A stretch of DNA of 32,649 bases, taken from UBA6065 sp036565605. GTDB taxonomy: Bacteria; Patescibacteriota; Minisyncoccia; Phycocordibacterales; UBA6065. The position numbers and the translations under genes were made by a program. The notes under the pieces are model-generated. The model ran no database searches and was not told the DNA's origin. It saw nothing but the letters and a program-made list of their open reading frames with translations. Shown here piece by piece: positions 24,081 to 31,386 of this stretch. The stretch's first letter is position 1, and the number at the start of each line of letters is the position of its first letter. The DNA lies in NCBI GenBank assembly GCA_036565605.1, contig DATCXV010000004.1:1-32649 (forward strand), read 5' to 3'.

Positions 24081-25916
24081 ATGGATATTTCGCGGATAAG
24101 AAATTTTTCAATTATCGCTCACATAGATCACGGCAAGTCGACGCTTGCCGATCGTTTGCTGGAGATAACGGGCACCATCGAAAAACGTAAGATGCAGGAA
24201 CAGGTGCTTGATTCGATGGAGCTCGAACGTGAGCGTGGCATCACTATCAAGATGCAGCCAGTGCGCATGAAATACACCGCTGACGGTGTCGAGTACGTCA
24301 TGAATCTGATCGATACCCCTGGGCATATCGACTTTTCGTATGAAGTGTCACGTGCACTGAAGGCGGTCGAGGGATCGATTTTGCTCGTCGATGCGACGCA
24401 AGGCGTACAAGCACAGACACTTACGACCTTGAATATGGCGCGCGAATCGGGACTCGCCATTATTCCGGTTGTCTCGAAGATCGATTCACCTTTGGCTCGT
24501 GTTGACGAAGTGAAAGTTGAAATCGCTCAGCTTTTGAACATAGATGTCGATACTATCTTGGGTGTTTCTGGTAAGACCGGTGAAGGTGTGCCCGAGCTTT
24601 TGCGAGAAATCGTTCGTCGTGTACCCGCTCCGAAGACTGAATTGCCTTCGGGTGTCGGTGCAGCAAATACCCCGCGCGATTTCCGCTCACTCGTTTTCGA
24701 TTTCCAGTATTCGAATCACCGTGGTGTTACCGTTTATGCTCGCGTTATGGATGGTTTGGTGAAGAAGGGCGACACTTTGTCATTTCGTGTAGCAGGAGAG
24801 TCGTTTATCGCGAATGAAGTGGGTATTTTCTCGCCGGACGAAACGCCGCGCGAAAGTCTTTCGGCGGGTGAGATTGGATATATTGTTACTGGTGTCAAAG
24901 AGCCGGGTATCGCATCAGTGGGTGACACGATCACACTTGAAAAAAGCTCACTCTCGACATTGCCGGGCTACATGAAGCCGATGCCTGTTGTATGGGCTTC
25001 GATCTATCCAGAAAGCCAAGATGATCTGACGCTTCTGCGCCAGGCGTTGGGCCGCTTGTCTTTGTCAGATTCAGCTTTCACGTACGAAGAAGAATCTTCT
25101 GGGACCTTGGGTCGTGGTTTCCGTTGCGGATTCCTGGGCATGCTGCACCTGGAGATTATTACCGAGCGTCTGCGTCGCGAGTTCGACCTTACTTTGGTTG
25201 TTACGACGCCGTCGATCACGTATGAAGTGGAAAAACGCAACGGAAAGACCGAGATCGTCTATTCGCCACCTCTTTTTCCTGATGAAGGCGATATCGTTTC
25301 TATTCGCGAGCCGTGGGTAGAATTAAAGATCATCACTCCGAACGAATATATCGGACCGTTGACCCAAGTTGTTTTCGAGCATGAGGGTAGTACCGACCAC
25401 ATGGATACCTGGGGTGCATCGAACATGGGTCGTACGGCTATCACAGTGAATATGCCCTTGCGCGAGCTTATGCGCAATTTCTTCGACAATGTAAAATCGG
25501 TGACGTCGGGCTATGCGTCGATTTCATATAAACCGACAGAAATGAAAGTGGCAGATGTACAGCGTCTTGATATTTTAATCGGTGAAGAAGTGGTGCCGGC
25601 ATTCACGCGTATCGTTGCCAAGAATAAGGCATACGAAGAGGCGGAAAAGGCAGTTGAAAAACTGGAGCACATTTTGCCTAAGCAATTGTTCGTGACAAAA
25701 ATTCAGGGCAAAGCAGGGGGCAGGATATTGGCATCGCGTACGTTGGCAGCTCTTAAGCGCACCGTAACAGCACATCTTTCCGGCGGCGATATCTCGCGTA
25801 AAAAGAAATTGTGGGAACAGCAGAAGGAAGGTAAAAAAAGGATGCTTGAACGCGGTCAGGGCAACATTAATATCCCACAGGACGTGTTCGTGAAGATGAT
25901 GAGGATGGGAGAGTAG
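24081..25916 (+). CDS. lepA: Elongation factor 4 (LepA)
   Basis: LepA/EF4 is a ribosome-dependent translational GTPase active in initiation/biogenesis and stress. The 611-residue product is full length: G1 AHIDHGKST, ERERGITIK, G3 DTPGHIDF, G4 as SKID (instead of NKxD), then domain II and the EF-G-like C domains, and the LepA-specific C-terminal end including GGDISRKKKLWEQQKEGKK and GNINIPQDVF. It starts 35 nt after murJ. No Shine-Dalgarno is seen upstream (GGTTAAACGGGCA). Confidence 0.98.
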   Translation: MDISRIRNFSIIAHIDHGKSTLADRLLEITGTIEKRKMQEQVLDSMELERERGITIKMQPVRMKYTADGVEYVMNLIDTPGHIDFSYEVSRALKAVEGSILLVDATQGVQAQTLTTLNMARESGLAIIPVVSKIDSPLARVDEVKVEIAQLLNIDVDTILGVSGKTGEGVPELLREIVRRVPAPKTELPSGVGAANTPRDFRSLVFDFQYSNHRGVTVYARVMDGLVKKGDTLSFRVAGESFIANEVGIFSPDETPRESLSAGEIGYIVTGVKEPGIASVGDTITLEKSSLSTLPGYMKPMPVVWASIYPESQDDLTLLRQALGRLSLSDSAFTYEEESSGTLGRGFRCGFLGMLHLEIITERLRREFDLTLVVTTPSITYEVEKRNGKTEIVYSPPLFPDEGDIVSIREPWVELKIITPNEYIGPLTQVVFEHEGSTDHMDTWGASNMGRTAITVNMPLRELMRNFFDNVKSVTSGYASISYKPTEMKVADVQRLDILIGEEVVPAFTRIVAKNKAYEEAEKAVEKLEHILPKQLFVTKIQGKAGGRILASRTLAALKRTVTAHLSGGDISRKKKLWEQQKEGKKRMLERGQGNINIPQDVFVKMMRMGE

Positions 25917-25928
25917 CCTCGTATTTGA

Positions 25929-25956
25929 TTGACAGAGCCTTAAAACGGCGTAGGAT
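25929..25956 (+). promoter_or_regulatory. Promoter of the 25979 orphan gene: TTGACA -16- TAGGAT
   Basis: A consensus -35 TTGACA (25929-25934) and TAGGAT (25951-25956) with a 16 nt spacer, located 12 nt after the lepA stop. Predicted leader about 16 nt. Confidence 0.6.
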
Positions 25957-25978
25957 CAAATTTGAAGCAGATCTCCCT

Positions 25979-26428
25979 ATGAACTATGCAAATACCTTGA
26001 TCGGGCTCGCGCAGCGAGCCCGATATCACGAGAAGCAATTGACGCTTCTTCGGGCGGCGCAGGCTGCTCTTGAATCCGGCGAAAGCGTCACCTACGAAGT
26101 GCAGATCCAGCAAGATATGCCTTACAACCGAGCGATCATGGCCCAAGGTGAAAGTGTTGATGAAGCATTCAAGAAAGCACAGCGCTTGTATGTGGCATAT
26201 GGTCGCGGCTCCCATCCGTGCCCCGAGTTGTTCGTCCTGGTTGCCGATCTGCGCATTGCTATTGATCCGGCGGATATATGCAACCCGCAGGCTGATTTTA
26301 AGCTCGACAAGCGTATAATGGATTACCCAAATCAGATGGTATTTGGTTCGAGTGACGAGATGCCTAGTTGGCACACGAACAAACCCACTCCTGAGCCGGA
26401 ATCAGAATTACAGCTTTCCCGTCGTTGA
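25979..26428 (+). CDS. Unrecognised 149-residue protein
   Basis: I do not recognise this family. The ATG at 25979 is preferred to a TTG at 25925 because the latter lies before the predicted -35. The N-terminal third is helical (TLIGLAQRARYHEKQLTLLR), the middle has beta-like segments (SVTYEVQIQQDMP, LFVLVADLRIAI) and helix DEAFKKAQRLYVAY, and the last ~20 residues are Pro/Glu-rich and probably disordered. No membrane segment. Two Cys (C81 in HPCPEL, C101 in DICNPQ) are not an evident metal site. It ends with TGA and is a single-gene unit with its own promoter and terminator. Confidence 0.78.
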   Translation: MNYANTLIGLAQRARYHEKQLTLLRAAQAALESGESVTYEVQIQQDMPYNRAIMAQGESVDEAFKKAQRLYVAYGRGSHPCPELFVLVADLRIAIDPADICNPQADFKLDKRIMDYPNQMVFGSSDEMPSWHTNKPTPEPESELQLSRR

Positions 26429-26434
26429 TGCACA

Positions 26435-26463
26435 AAAGCCCGTCCGAAAAGACGGGCTTTTTT
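26435..26463. terminator. Bidirectional intrinsic terminator
   Basis: Stem AAAGCCCGTC/GACGGGCTTT (10 bp), 6-nt loop, T6 on the plus strand; on the minus strand the stem ends in TTTTG. It serves the 25979 gene and the minus-strand 36-residue peptide gene. Confidence 0.9.
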
Positions 26464-26492
26464 CATGTACGACACTCTATACGACGCAATGC

Positions 26493-26603
26493 TTAACGAT
26501 AGAGCGGTGCGAAGTACAATGCTATAAGGCCCAGAATCATGATGACGGCAAGTGCACCCCAGGCGATATTCATTTTCTTACGACTATTCGGATTTATGAT
26601 CAT
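26493..26603 (-). CDS. 36-residue single-helix membrane peptide
   Basis: The minus strand encodes a basic N-terminus (INPNSRKKMN) followed by one hydrophobic segment (IAWGALAVIMILGLIALYF) and a stop. The architecture is a classic small membrane protein with the N-terminus inside. Support: a -10 TATATT 10 nt before the ATG and the bidirectional terminator beyond the stop. Length is the main reason for caution. It is divergent from the FtsB-like gene. Function unknown. Confidence 0.65.
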   Translation of the reverse strand: MIINPNSRKKMNIAWGALAVIMILGLIALYFAPLYR

Positions 26604-26613
26604 AGTGGTTTAG

Positions 26614-26619
26614 AATATA
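26614..26619 (-). promoter_or_regulatory. -10 element of the 36-residue peptide gene
   Basis: TATATT on the minus strand, 10 nt before the ATG; lies back to back with the FtsB-like -10. Confidence 0.4.
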
Positions 26620-26629
26620 CGCGTCACAC

Positions 26630-26635
26630 TATACC
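26630..26635 (+). promoter_or_regulatory. -10 element of the FtsB-like gene, leaderless spacing
   Basis: TATACC ends 7 nt before the ATG at 26643. Confidence 0.45.
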
Positions 26636-26642
26636 AGGCGCC

Positions 26643-27023
26643 ATGAAAGAATTCCACGACCGCAGACGTGCCCGAAAATTGCTTCACTCGCGATACGCGA
26701 TCTTTATTCTTGCGCTTATGGTGGCGCTTTTGGCTCGTGGAGCATGGGGCGTGTATGGTAAATACCGGAAAAGCGAAGAGTTGCTGGCTGCTTCACAGGC
26801 AAGTTTGGCTTCGCTTGAAGTTCGCGAAAAAAGTCTTGATCGTGCCATTATGTCGTTATCCACAGATGAAGGTAAGGAGAGGGAATTGCGCGATCGATTT
26901 GCGGTAGTAAGAGAAGGAGAGCGCCTCGTGGTGTTGGTGGATAAAGAAGAGGAAAGGCCGGCGCCGAAGGCGCCGGCCCAAGAAGGTTTCTGGCACCATC
27001 TTTTAGGCTGGTTTGGTCTCTAA
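26643..27023 (+). CDS. Septum formation initiator (FtsB/DivIC-like) protein
   Basis: The 126-residue product has a basic cytoplasmic N-terminus (KEFHDRRRARKLLHSR), one membrane segment (YAIFILALMVALLARGAWGVY), a coiled-coil stretch (about 42-75, SEELLAASQASLASLEVREKSL), then the family-typical ELRDRFAVVREGERLVVLV. FtsB/DivIC link division proteins at the septum. The ATG at 26643 is set by the -10 box 7 nt upstream; the open frame continues upstream to 26343 but that part crosses the 26435-26463 terminator. C-terminal Pro/Ala linker and Trp/His-rich end are lineage-specific. Assignment rests on architecture rather than strong motifs. Confidence 0.78.
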   Translation: MKEFHDRRRARKLLHSRYAIFILALMVALLARGAWGVYGKYRKSEELLAASQASLASLEVREKSLDRAIMSLSTDEGKERELRDRFAVVREGERLVVLVDKEEERPAPKAPAQEGFWHHLLGWFGL

Positions 27024-27084
27024 CCGCAGATCTCGCACAGAAAAAATATTTGTTGCGTAATCCCATAGTACCTCGTAATCCAGG

Positions 27085-27090
27085 TATAAT
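27085..27090 (+). promoter_or_regulatory. -10 element of the glutaredoxin gene
   Basis: Perfect TATAAT ends 9 nt before the ATG at 27100; no good -35. Confidence 0.5.
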
Positions 27091-27099
27091 GAATTTACT

Positions 27100-27336
27100 A
27101 TGAAAAATGTAGAAATATATTCGACACCTGTCTGCAAATACTGCTCGGCCGCGAAAGATTTTTTCAAGGCTCATAACATTGCGTACACCGAATACGACGT
27201 CGCTTCAGATGAAGCAAAGAAAAAAGAGATGATCGAGAAATCCGGTCAATTAGGCGTACCGGTGATCGATGTTGGTGGAGACATTGTTGTAGGATATGAT
27301 GAAGTTGTGCTTAAACAGCTTCTCTCGATTGCGTAG
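27100..27336 (+). CDS. Glutaredoxin-like protein (NrdH/Grx type)
   Basis: The 78-residue protein is a single thioredoxin-fold domain: EIYSTPVCKYCSAAKDFF with redox pair C12-x-x-C15, the cis-Pro loop GVPVID, and GYDEVVLKQLL. Such small proteins pass electrons to ribonucleotide reductase or other disulfides; given the NrdA terminal CxxC at 18118-18132 that is a reasonable partner, though the genes are 8 kb apart and the link is inference. It is followed by a 14-bp hairpin. Confidence 0.92.
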   Translation: MKNVEIYSTPVCKYCSAAKDFFKAHNIAYTEYDVASDEAKKKEMIEKSGQLGVPVIDVGGDIVVGYDEVVLKQLLSIA

Positions 27337-27354
27337 GTAATAAAGGGACTCTGA

Positions 27355-27385
27355 AAAGCCGCGCAGCCTTTGGCTGCGCGGCTTT
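27355..27385 (+). terminator. Hairpin terminator after the glutaredoxin gene
   Basis: Perfect 14-bp stem AAAGCCGCGCAGCC/GGCTGCGCGGCTTT with a TTT loop; the T run is short, within the stem's last three bases plus TCG. Confidence 0.75.
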
Positions 27386-27389
27386 CGCA

Positions 27390-27398
27390 TGCTATATT
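27390..27398 (+). promoter_or_regulatory. Extended -10 of tRNA-Arg
   Basis: TGC-TATATT ends 8 nt before the first base of the tRNA at 27407. Confidence 0.5.
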
Positions 27399-27406
27399 CC
27401 AATCGC

Positions 27407-27478
27407 GCCTTCGTAGTTCAATGGATAGAATAGCTCACTCCTAACGAGTTGATCCAGGTTCGATTCCTGGCGAGGGCA
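27407..27478 (+). tRNA. tRNA-Arg(CCU)
   Basis: Acceptor GCCTTCG pairs with CGAGGGC (27471-27477), discriminator A27478. D stem GTTC/GAAT, anticodon loop CTCCTAA with anticodon CCT at 27440-27442, T arm CCAGG-TTCGATT-CCTGG. The anticodon stem has a closing A·C mismatch next to the loop. It decodes AGG. CCA is not encoded (ACAAA follows), so CCA addition is needed. Confidence 0.93.
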
Positions 27479-27498
27479 CAAAATTTTTTAAAATTCGG

Positions 27499-27504
27499 TA
27501 TAAT
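27499..27504 (+). promoter_or_regulatory. -10 element of the 27512 gene, leaderless spacing
   Basis: Perfect TATAAT ends 7 nt before the ATG at 27512. Confidence 0.5.
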
Positions 27505-27511
27505 TGTCTCT

Positions 27512-27808
27512 ATGACACCCGAAGAAAAAGCACTCCTTATCGAAGTACGAGACCTTGCTCGTGAGAACAATGAAGTCTTGCGCAGTATTCGCCGTTCTAA
27601 TCGCCTCAGCACCTTTTTCAAGGTTCTCTATTGGGTTCTGATTCTTGGTCTTTCCTTCGGTGCGTACTGGCTCATTCAGCCGTATGTCGACATGCTCAAA
27701 GGATCTTTGGGAGCTATTCAAGGAAATCCGAGCGCCGAGACGAGCGACTACTCGCTTTCCGGTGCACTCAATAATTTGAAGGAACTCAATACGCTCTATA
27801 AGAATTAA
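27512..27808 (+). CDS. 98-residue membrane protein with N-terminal helix, unknown function
   Basis: The product starts with a charged helix (TPEEKALLIEVRDLARENNE), an Arg-rich turn (LRSIRRSNRLS), one membrane segment (~35-57, FFKVLYWVLILGLSFGAYWLI) and a ~40-residue outer tail ending in a short helix. The pattern resembles small conserved proteins I associate with Parcubacteria, but I cannot name a family. The start at 27512 is set by TATAAT 7 nt upstream; an in-frame start at 27449 would lie within tRNA-Arg. Confidence 0.82.
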   Translation: MTPEEKALLIEVRDLARENNEVLRSIRRSNRLSTFFKVLYWVLILGLSFGAYWLIQPYVDMLKGSLGAIQGNPSAETSDYSLSGALNNLKELNTLYKN

Positions 27809-27820
27809 CTGCAAGATGGC

Positions 27821-27849
27821 TTGCGAAAAGCCGGAAAAAAGCTTACAGT
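27821..27849 (+). promoter_or_regulatory. Promoter of tRNA-Phe: TTGCGA -17- TACAGT
   Basis: TTGCGA (27821-27826) and TACAGT (27844-27849) at 17 nt spacing; the tRNA begins 8 nt after the -10. Confidence 0.6.
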
Positions 27850-27857
27850 AAAGCCAT

Positions 27858-27930
27858 GCTTGGGTAGCTCAGTTGGTAGAGCATCTCCCTGAAGAGGAGG
27901 GGGTCGCCGGTTCGAGCCCGGCCCCAAGCA
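27858..27930 (+). tRNA. tRNA-Phe(GAA)
   Basis: Acceptor GCTTGGG/CCCAAGC, D stem GCTC/GAGC with AGTTGGTA loop, anticodon stem TCTCC/GGAGG with loop CTGAAGA (anticodon GAA at 27891-27893), T arm GCCGG-TTCGAGC-CCGGC, discriminator A. Position 37 is G rather than the A usual in bacterial tRNA-Phe. CCA is not encoded. Confidence 0.93.
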
Positions 27931-27945
27931 CACACAATCAGTAAC

Positions 27946-27982
27946 CACAGAAAAAAGCGCCTTATGGGCGCTTTTTTCTGTG
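27946..27982. terminator. Bidirectional terminator between tRNA-Phe and hsp20
   Basis: A perfect 16-bp stem (27946-27961 with 27967-27982) with a 5-nt loop. GCGCC/GGCGC forms the core and A6/T6 tracts flank it on both sides, so it works in both directions. Confidence 0.92.
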
Positions 27983-27987
27983 TATTG

Positions 27988-28449
27988 TTAGACCGACTTA
28001 ACTCTCAGCTTGTTTTGCTTCGCCTTATCGATTTTCGGCAATTTAACGGTAAGCAGTCCGTGGCGCTCGACAGCTTCTGCTTCTTCGACTTCAATCTCTT
28101 CAGGAAGCATGACGGTGCGGGAGAATGCACCCCAATACAATTCGCGATGGAAATAGTCGTCATGGCGAACTTCTTCGGATTCTTCACGACGGCCGCGTAT
28201 GGTCACCATGTTGCGGGTGATGTCGATATCCAAATCATCTGGTCGAACTCCGGCCACCATAGTTTTGATAACGATTTCGTCAGGTGTCTGATAAACATCG
28301 ACGGCAAGTTCGCCTTCGGATTCACTCTCTTCCAAAATGCTCGCGCGGCTCTCGCGGCTATTTTCGACGCGCTCGTTATCCATCTCGGCCTCGTCGATTT
28401 TAGACGTGCCGGTGAGCCTTTCAAAGAACGATTTTTTCGATTGCTGCAT
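27988..28449 (-). CDS. hsp20: Small heat-shock protein (Hsp20/alpha-crystallin)
   Basis: The 153-residue product has a charged N-terminal region (~1-45), an alpha-crystallin domain (~46-140: LAVDVYQTPDEIVIKTMVAG, RPDDLDIDITRNMVTIRGRR, YFHRELYWGAFSRTVMLP, HGLLTVKLPK) and a C-terminal KLRVKSV in the position of the IxI/V motif. It acts as an ATP-independent holdase. The ATG is separated from the prsW stop by one nt, indicating co-transcription. No heat-shock inverted repeat (CIRCE) is seen upstream. Confidence 0.94.
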   Translation of the reverse strand: MQQSKKSFFERLTGTSKIDEAEMDNERVENSRESRASILEESESEGELAVDVYQTPDEIVIKTMVAGVRPDDLDIDITRNMVTIRGRREESEEVRHDDYFHRELYWGAFSRTVMLPEEIEVEEAEAVERHGLLTVKLPKIDKAKQNKLRVKSV

Positions 28450-28450
28450 C

Positions 28451-29149
28451 TTAGTTGGTTATCTTTTTTATCTTTTCGAAGAGGAGCAGAATGCCCAGAG
28501 CGGCGACCCAGACGATAGAGAAGACGAGGAACGTCTTTGATCCGCTGTCATACAGTATAGACTGGTTGAAAAGCGCATGCAATGCGATAGCTAGGGACAA
28601 GCCAAGGGCACGCCACAGCCATTTGGCTCCGGGGCCTTTGTAGTACTCGCGGCCTATGCAATAACCAAGTATGCCGGATGTGACAATGTGCAATAGTGAC
28701 GCGCCGATAAAGCGCATGTTGCCGGCCAGAAATCCTTGCAAGGCATTGCCGTCTAAAATCGGGCCTAAAATGAATAATGTGTTTTCAAGGGCAGCAAAAC
28801 CAAGCGCTGCGGTAATAAGATATTCAAGTGCATCGATGGGTTCATCATACGCCTTTGATCGCAGGGCTGTGAAATACGCTGCGCCGAATTTGAGACATTC
28901 CTCGATCACTGCCCATAATACGATGGTGACAGGCGACAATCCGTAATGACCGTACACAAATCGTTCGAGCGGATAGGCAAGTGCAACTGCGACCATGCCG
29001 CCCAAAAATGCCAAAAGAATGCGGCCGCGGGGCTCGGGATGAAGCTTATCTTCCTGGGTCCAGAACCACAACCAGAGCAGGGCAGGAAGAATCCCGCCAA
29101 TCAGAGAATAGAAGAATGACGAGGTCGAAAAGATGGCTAGATTGGCCAT
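28451..29149 (-). CDS. prsW: PrsW-family intramembrane protease
   Basis: PrsW proteins are multi-pass intramembrane proteases/CAAX-like enzymes; B. subtilis PrsW cleaves an anti-sigma factor. The 232-residue product has about seven to eight hydrophobic segments and the family motifs: E83-E84 and K87 (VIEECLK), E122-N123 (FAALEN), H154 (LLHIVTSG) and H191/N195 (HALFN). The start overlaps the valS end by 13 nt, and a TATAAT located inside the last valS codons ends 6 nt upstream, so it has its own likely leaderless promoter as well as possible read-through from valS. Confidence 0.92.
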   Translation of the reverse strand: MANLAIFSTSSFFYSLIGGILPALLWLWFWTQEDKLHPEPRGRILLAFLGGMVAVALAYPLERFVYGHYGLSPVTIVLWAVIEECLKFGAAYFTALRSKAYDEPIDALEYLITAALGFAALENTLFILGPILDGNALQGFLAGNMRFIGASLLHIVTSGILGYCIGREYYKGPGAKWLWRALGLSLAIALHALFNQSILYDSGSKTFLVFSIVWVAALGILLLFEKIKKITN

Positions 29150-31335
29150 GCCTCAATTATAAGCGGCTTTTTGAGGGTGGCTGGGGACAGCGGAATATCC
29201 TTCCAGATTTCTTCGGTCACGAACGGCATGAAAGGGTGCAGGGCGCGTACGCATCGCTCTAAAATGTGAAGCAGTAACTGCTTGCGGGATGCTTTGTCCG
29301 CATCGGATTCGCTGGAAAGGATTGGCTTCGACGCTTCCAAAATTATATCCGCGAAATCGTGCCATATATATGCGTATAATTTTTCGCCGACCAGATGAAG
29401 CTTGTATTCATCCATTTCTTTCGCTGCTTCGCGCAAAAGGGCGTCGAGCTCTTCGATGAGTTTTTTGTCGTCCGCAGACCATGCGCTGAAGCTGCGGTCG
29501 ATCGAAACGCCTTCTGTAGAGGACAAAACGAAACGAGTGATGTTCCAAAGCTTGTTCGAAAAGTTTTTGTAGCCTTTGATTTTGTTTTCACCGACTTTGC
29601 TGTCGTTGCCGGGGCCAGTGCCAATAATAAGTCCCATGCGCACCGCATCAGCGCCATATTTTTTGGCCATATCGACAGGATCGATGTTGTTGCCAAGCGA
29701 CTTCGAAATTTTTTGACCCTTTTCGTCGCGAACAAGACCATGTAGGTATACCGTTTTGAACGGAATCTCGCCCAAAAGATATGTCGACATGAGGATCATA
29801 CGAGCAACCCAGAAAAAGATGATATCGTAGCCGGTTTCAAGTACAGTTGTTGGGTGATACATGCGATGGGCAGCGAACTCTTTTTCGTTTGGCCATCCTA
29901 ACGTCGAGAACGTCCAAAGACCCGACGAAAACCATGTGTCGAGCGTGTCTTCGTCCTGTTTCCAGCCTTCATCTGAAGGCGCGACTATGTCGCAATATAT
30001 TTCGGCACCCTTGTACCAAACAGGAATGCGATGACCGTACCAGATTTGGCGCGAGATGCACCAGTCACGCAAGTTATCAATCCAGTTTTTGTATACGCGT
30101 TCGAAGCGTTCGGGCAAAATTGAAATGCCATCAGGCGAGACTGCCTCGCGCATGAGATCTTTAAGCGTTTTATTGTCGCGCGATGCAATGGGCTTGTTTA
30201 CATTCACAAACCATTGGAGTTTTGGCAAAGGTTCGACAATACCGCCAGTGCGTTCGGCGGTAGCAAGTGACTGAGGGACTTTTTCTTCTTTCTCTAAAAG
30301 TCCTTGTGTCTTGAGCCATTCAACAACGCTCGCACGCGCGTCGGCAACTTTTTTGTCTTTGACGACAGGTGAATCGACCGTCATTTTTGCGTATTCGTTG
30401 ATGACCGGTATAACCGGAAGTTTATGTCGCTCGGCAATTTCCCAGTCGATATGACTGTGAGCTGGTGTGACACCAACGGCACCAGTACCGAATTCAGGCG
30501 AAACTGCTTCATCGCCAACGATTTGGATGTGAAGCTTGGTTCCTGCGAAATCCAAATCGTATTTTTTATCGATAAACTGTTTGTATCGAGCATCGTCTGG
30601 ATGCACGGCTACTGCAACATCTCCAACTTTCGTTTCAGGGCGAGTGGTGGCAATGGAAATAGGAAAGTCTTTCGAGTACTTGAATGTGTACAGTGTGCCG
30701 GTGCCTTCGGTGTGGACAATTTCGTCATCCGAAATAGTGGTTTGACCTTTCGGATCCCAATTGACGATACGGTAGCCACGATAGATAAGTCCATCATCAT
30801 ACATGCGCTTGAATGCTGTCCGAACGGCAAGATTACGTTTTTCGTCGAGCGTAAATGCTTCGCGGCTCCAATCGACTGACGCGCCCAGGGCTTTTATTTG
30901 ATTAACAATCGAATCGTGACTTTGATTCGCGAATGCGTCGATGCGACGCAAAAGTTCTTCACGGCCCAGATCATGTCGACGTTTGCCTTCTTCTTTGTAA
31001 AGAATGTTTTCTACCTTAGCTTGTGTAGCAATAGCGGCGTGGTCGGTGCCGGGAATCCATAATGTCTTTTTTCCGCGCATGCGGGCATAGCGGACCATAG
31101 TGTCTTCGAGTGCGATCATGAACGCCGAACCCATGTGAAGAATGCCGGTGACATTCGGTGGCGGTAGAACGACTGAAAACGGCTCCTTATGTCGCTCGGG
31201 AAGTTTGTCTGGATTGAAATAGCCTTGATCGAGCCATTCCTCATATATGCGCGGTTCGGTACCGGTTGGATCGTACGGCTTGAGGAATTTTGCCGGAATG
31301 TTTGGCTCGGGATACGGCTGCTTTTTGGGCTCCAT
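29137..31335 (-). CDS. valS: Valyl-tRNA synthetase, short form
   Basis: A class I aminoacyl-tRNA synthetase charging tRNA-Val. Seen in order: class-I signature PPPNVTGILHMGSAF (HIGH as HMGS, 67-70), CP1 editing domain (about 180-330, TRPETKVGDVAVAVHP and GAVGVTPAHSHIDWE), second signature KISKSLGN (~541), and a C-terminal anticodon-binding domain with LHPFMPFVTEEIWKDI. At 732 residues it is about 200 shorter than E. coli ValRS and lacks the C-terminal coiled-coil arm. The editing segment departs from the usual VKxTPAHDxxD (Gly for Lys, Ser for the first Asp). Start ATG at 31335 follows an extended -10 by 9 nt. Confidence 0.95.
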   Translation of the reverse strand: MEPKKQPYPEPNIPAKFLKPYDPTGTEPRIYEEWLDQGYFNPDKLPERHKEPFSVVLPPPNVTGILHMGSAFMIALEDTMVRYARMRGKKTLWIPGTDHAAIATQAKVENILYKEEGKRRHDLGREELLRRIDAFANQSHDSIVNQIKALGASVDWSREAFTLDEKRNLAVRTAFKRMYDDGLIYRGYRIVNWDPKGQTTISDDEIVHTEGTGTLYTFKYSKDFPISIATTRPETKVGDVAVAVHPDDARYKQFIDKKYDLDFAGTKLHIQIVGDEAVSPEFGTGAVGVTPAHSHIDWEIAERHKLPVIPVINEYAKMTVDSPVVKDKKVADARASVVEWLKTQGLLEKEEKVPQSLATAERTGGIVEPLPKLQWFVNVNKPIASRDNKTLKDLMREAVSPDGISILPERFERVYKNWIDNLRDWCISRQIWYGHRIPVWYKGAEIYCDIVAPSDEGWKQDEDTLDTWFSSGLWTFSTLGWPNEKEFAAHRMYHPTTVLETGYDIIFFWVARMILMSTYLLGEIPFKTVYLHGLVRDEKGQKISKSLGNNIDPVDMAKKYGADAVRMGLIIGTGPGNDSKVGENKIKGYKNFSNKLWNITRFVLSSTEGVSIDRSFSAWSADDKKLIEELDALLREAAKEMDEYKLHLVGEKLYAYIWHDFADIILEASKPILSSESDADKASRKQLLLHILERCVRALHPFMPFVTEEIWKDIPLSPATLKKPLIIEAWPI
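29156..29161 (-). promoter_or_regulatory. -10 element of prsW embedded in the valS 3' coding end
   Basis: Perfect TATAAT on the minus strand, in the codons for Leu-Ile-Ile near the ValRS C-terminus, ends 6 nt before the prsW ATG. Confidence 0.55.
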
Positions 31336-31344
31336 GATTGAAAA

Positions 31345-31353
31345 ACTATAGCA
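31345..31353 (-). promoter_or_regulatory. Extended -10 element of valS
   Basis: TGC-TATAGT on the minus strand ends 9 nt before the valS ATG; identical to the secA element. Confidence 0.55.
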
Positions 31354-31386
31354 AAATAAGGCCTAAATTGAAAATGAAATCAGAAT

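Noticed and set aside
26343..26642. N-terminal extension of the FtsB-like protein
   Set aside because: Would overlap the 25979 gene and translate through a strong terminator; a -10 box precedes the internal ATG at 26643.
27818..27832. GGCTT/AAGCC hairpin as a terminator before tRNA-Phe
   Set aside because: Only 5 bp and followed by GGAAAAAA rather than T; it overlaps the tRNA promoter.
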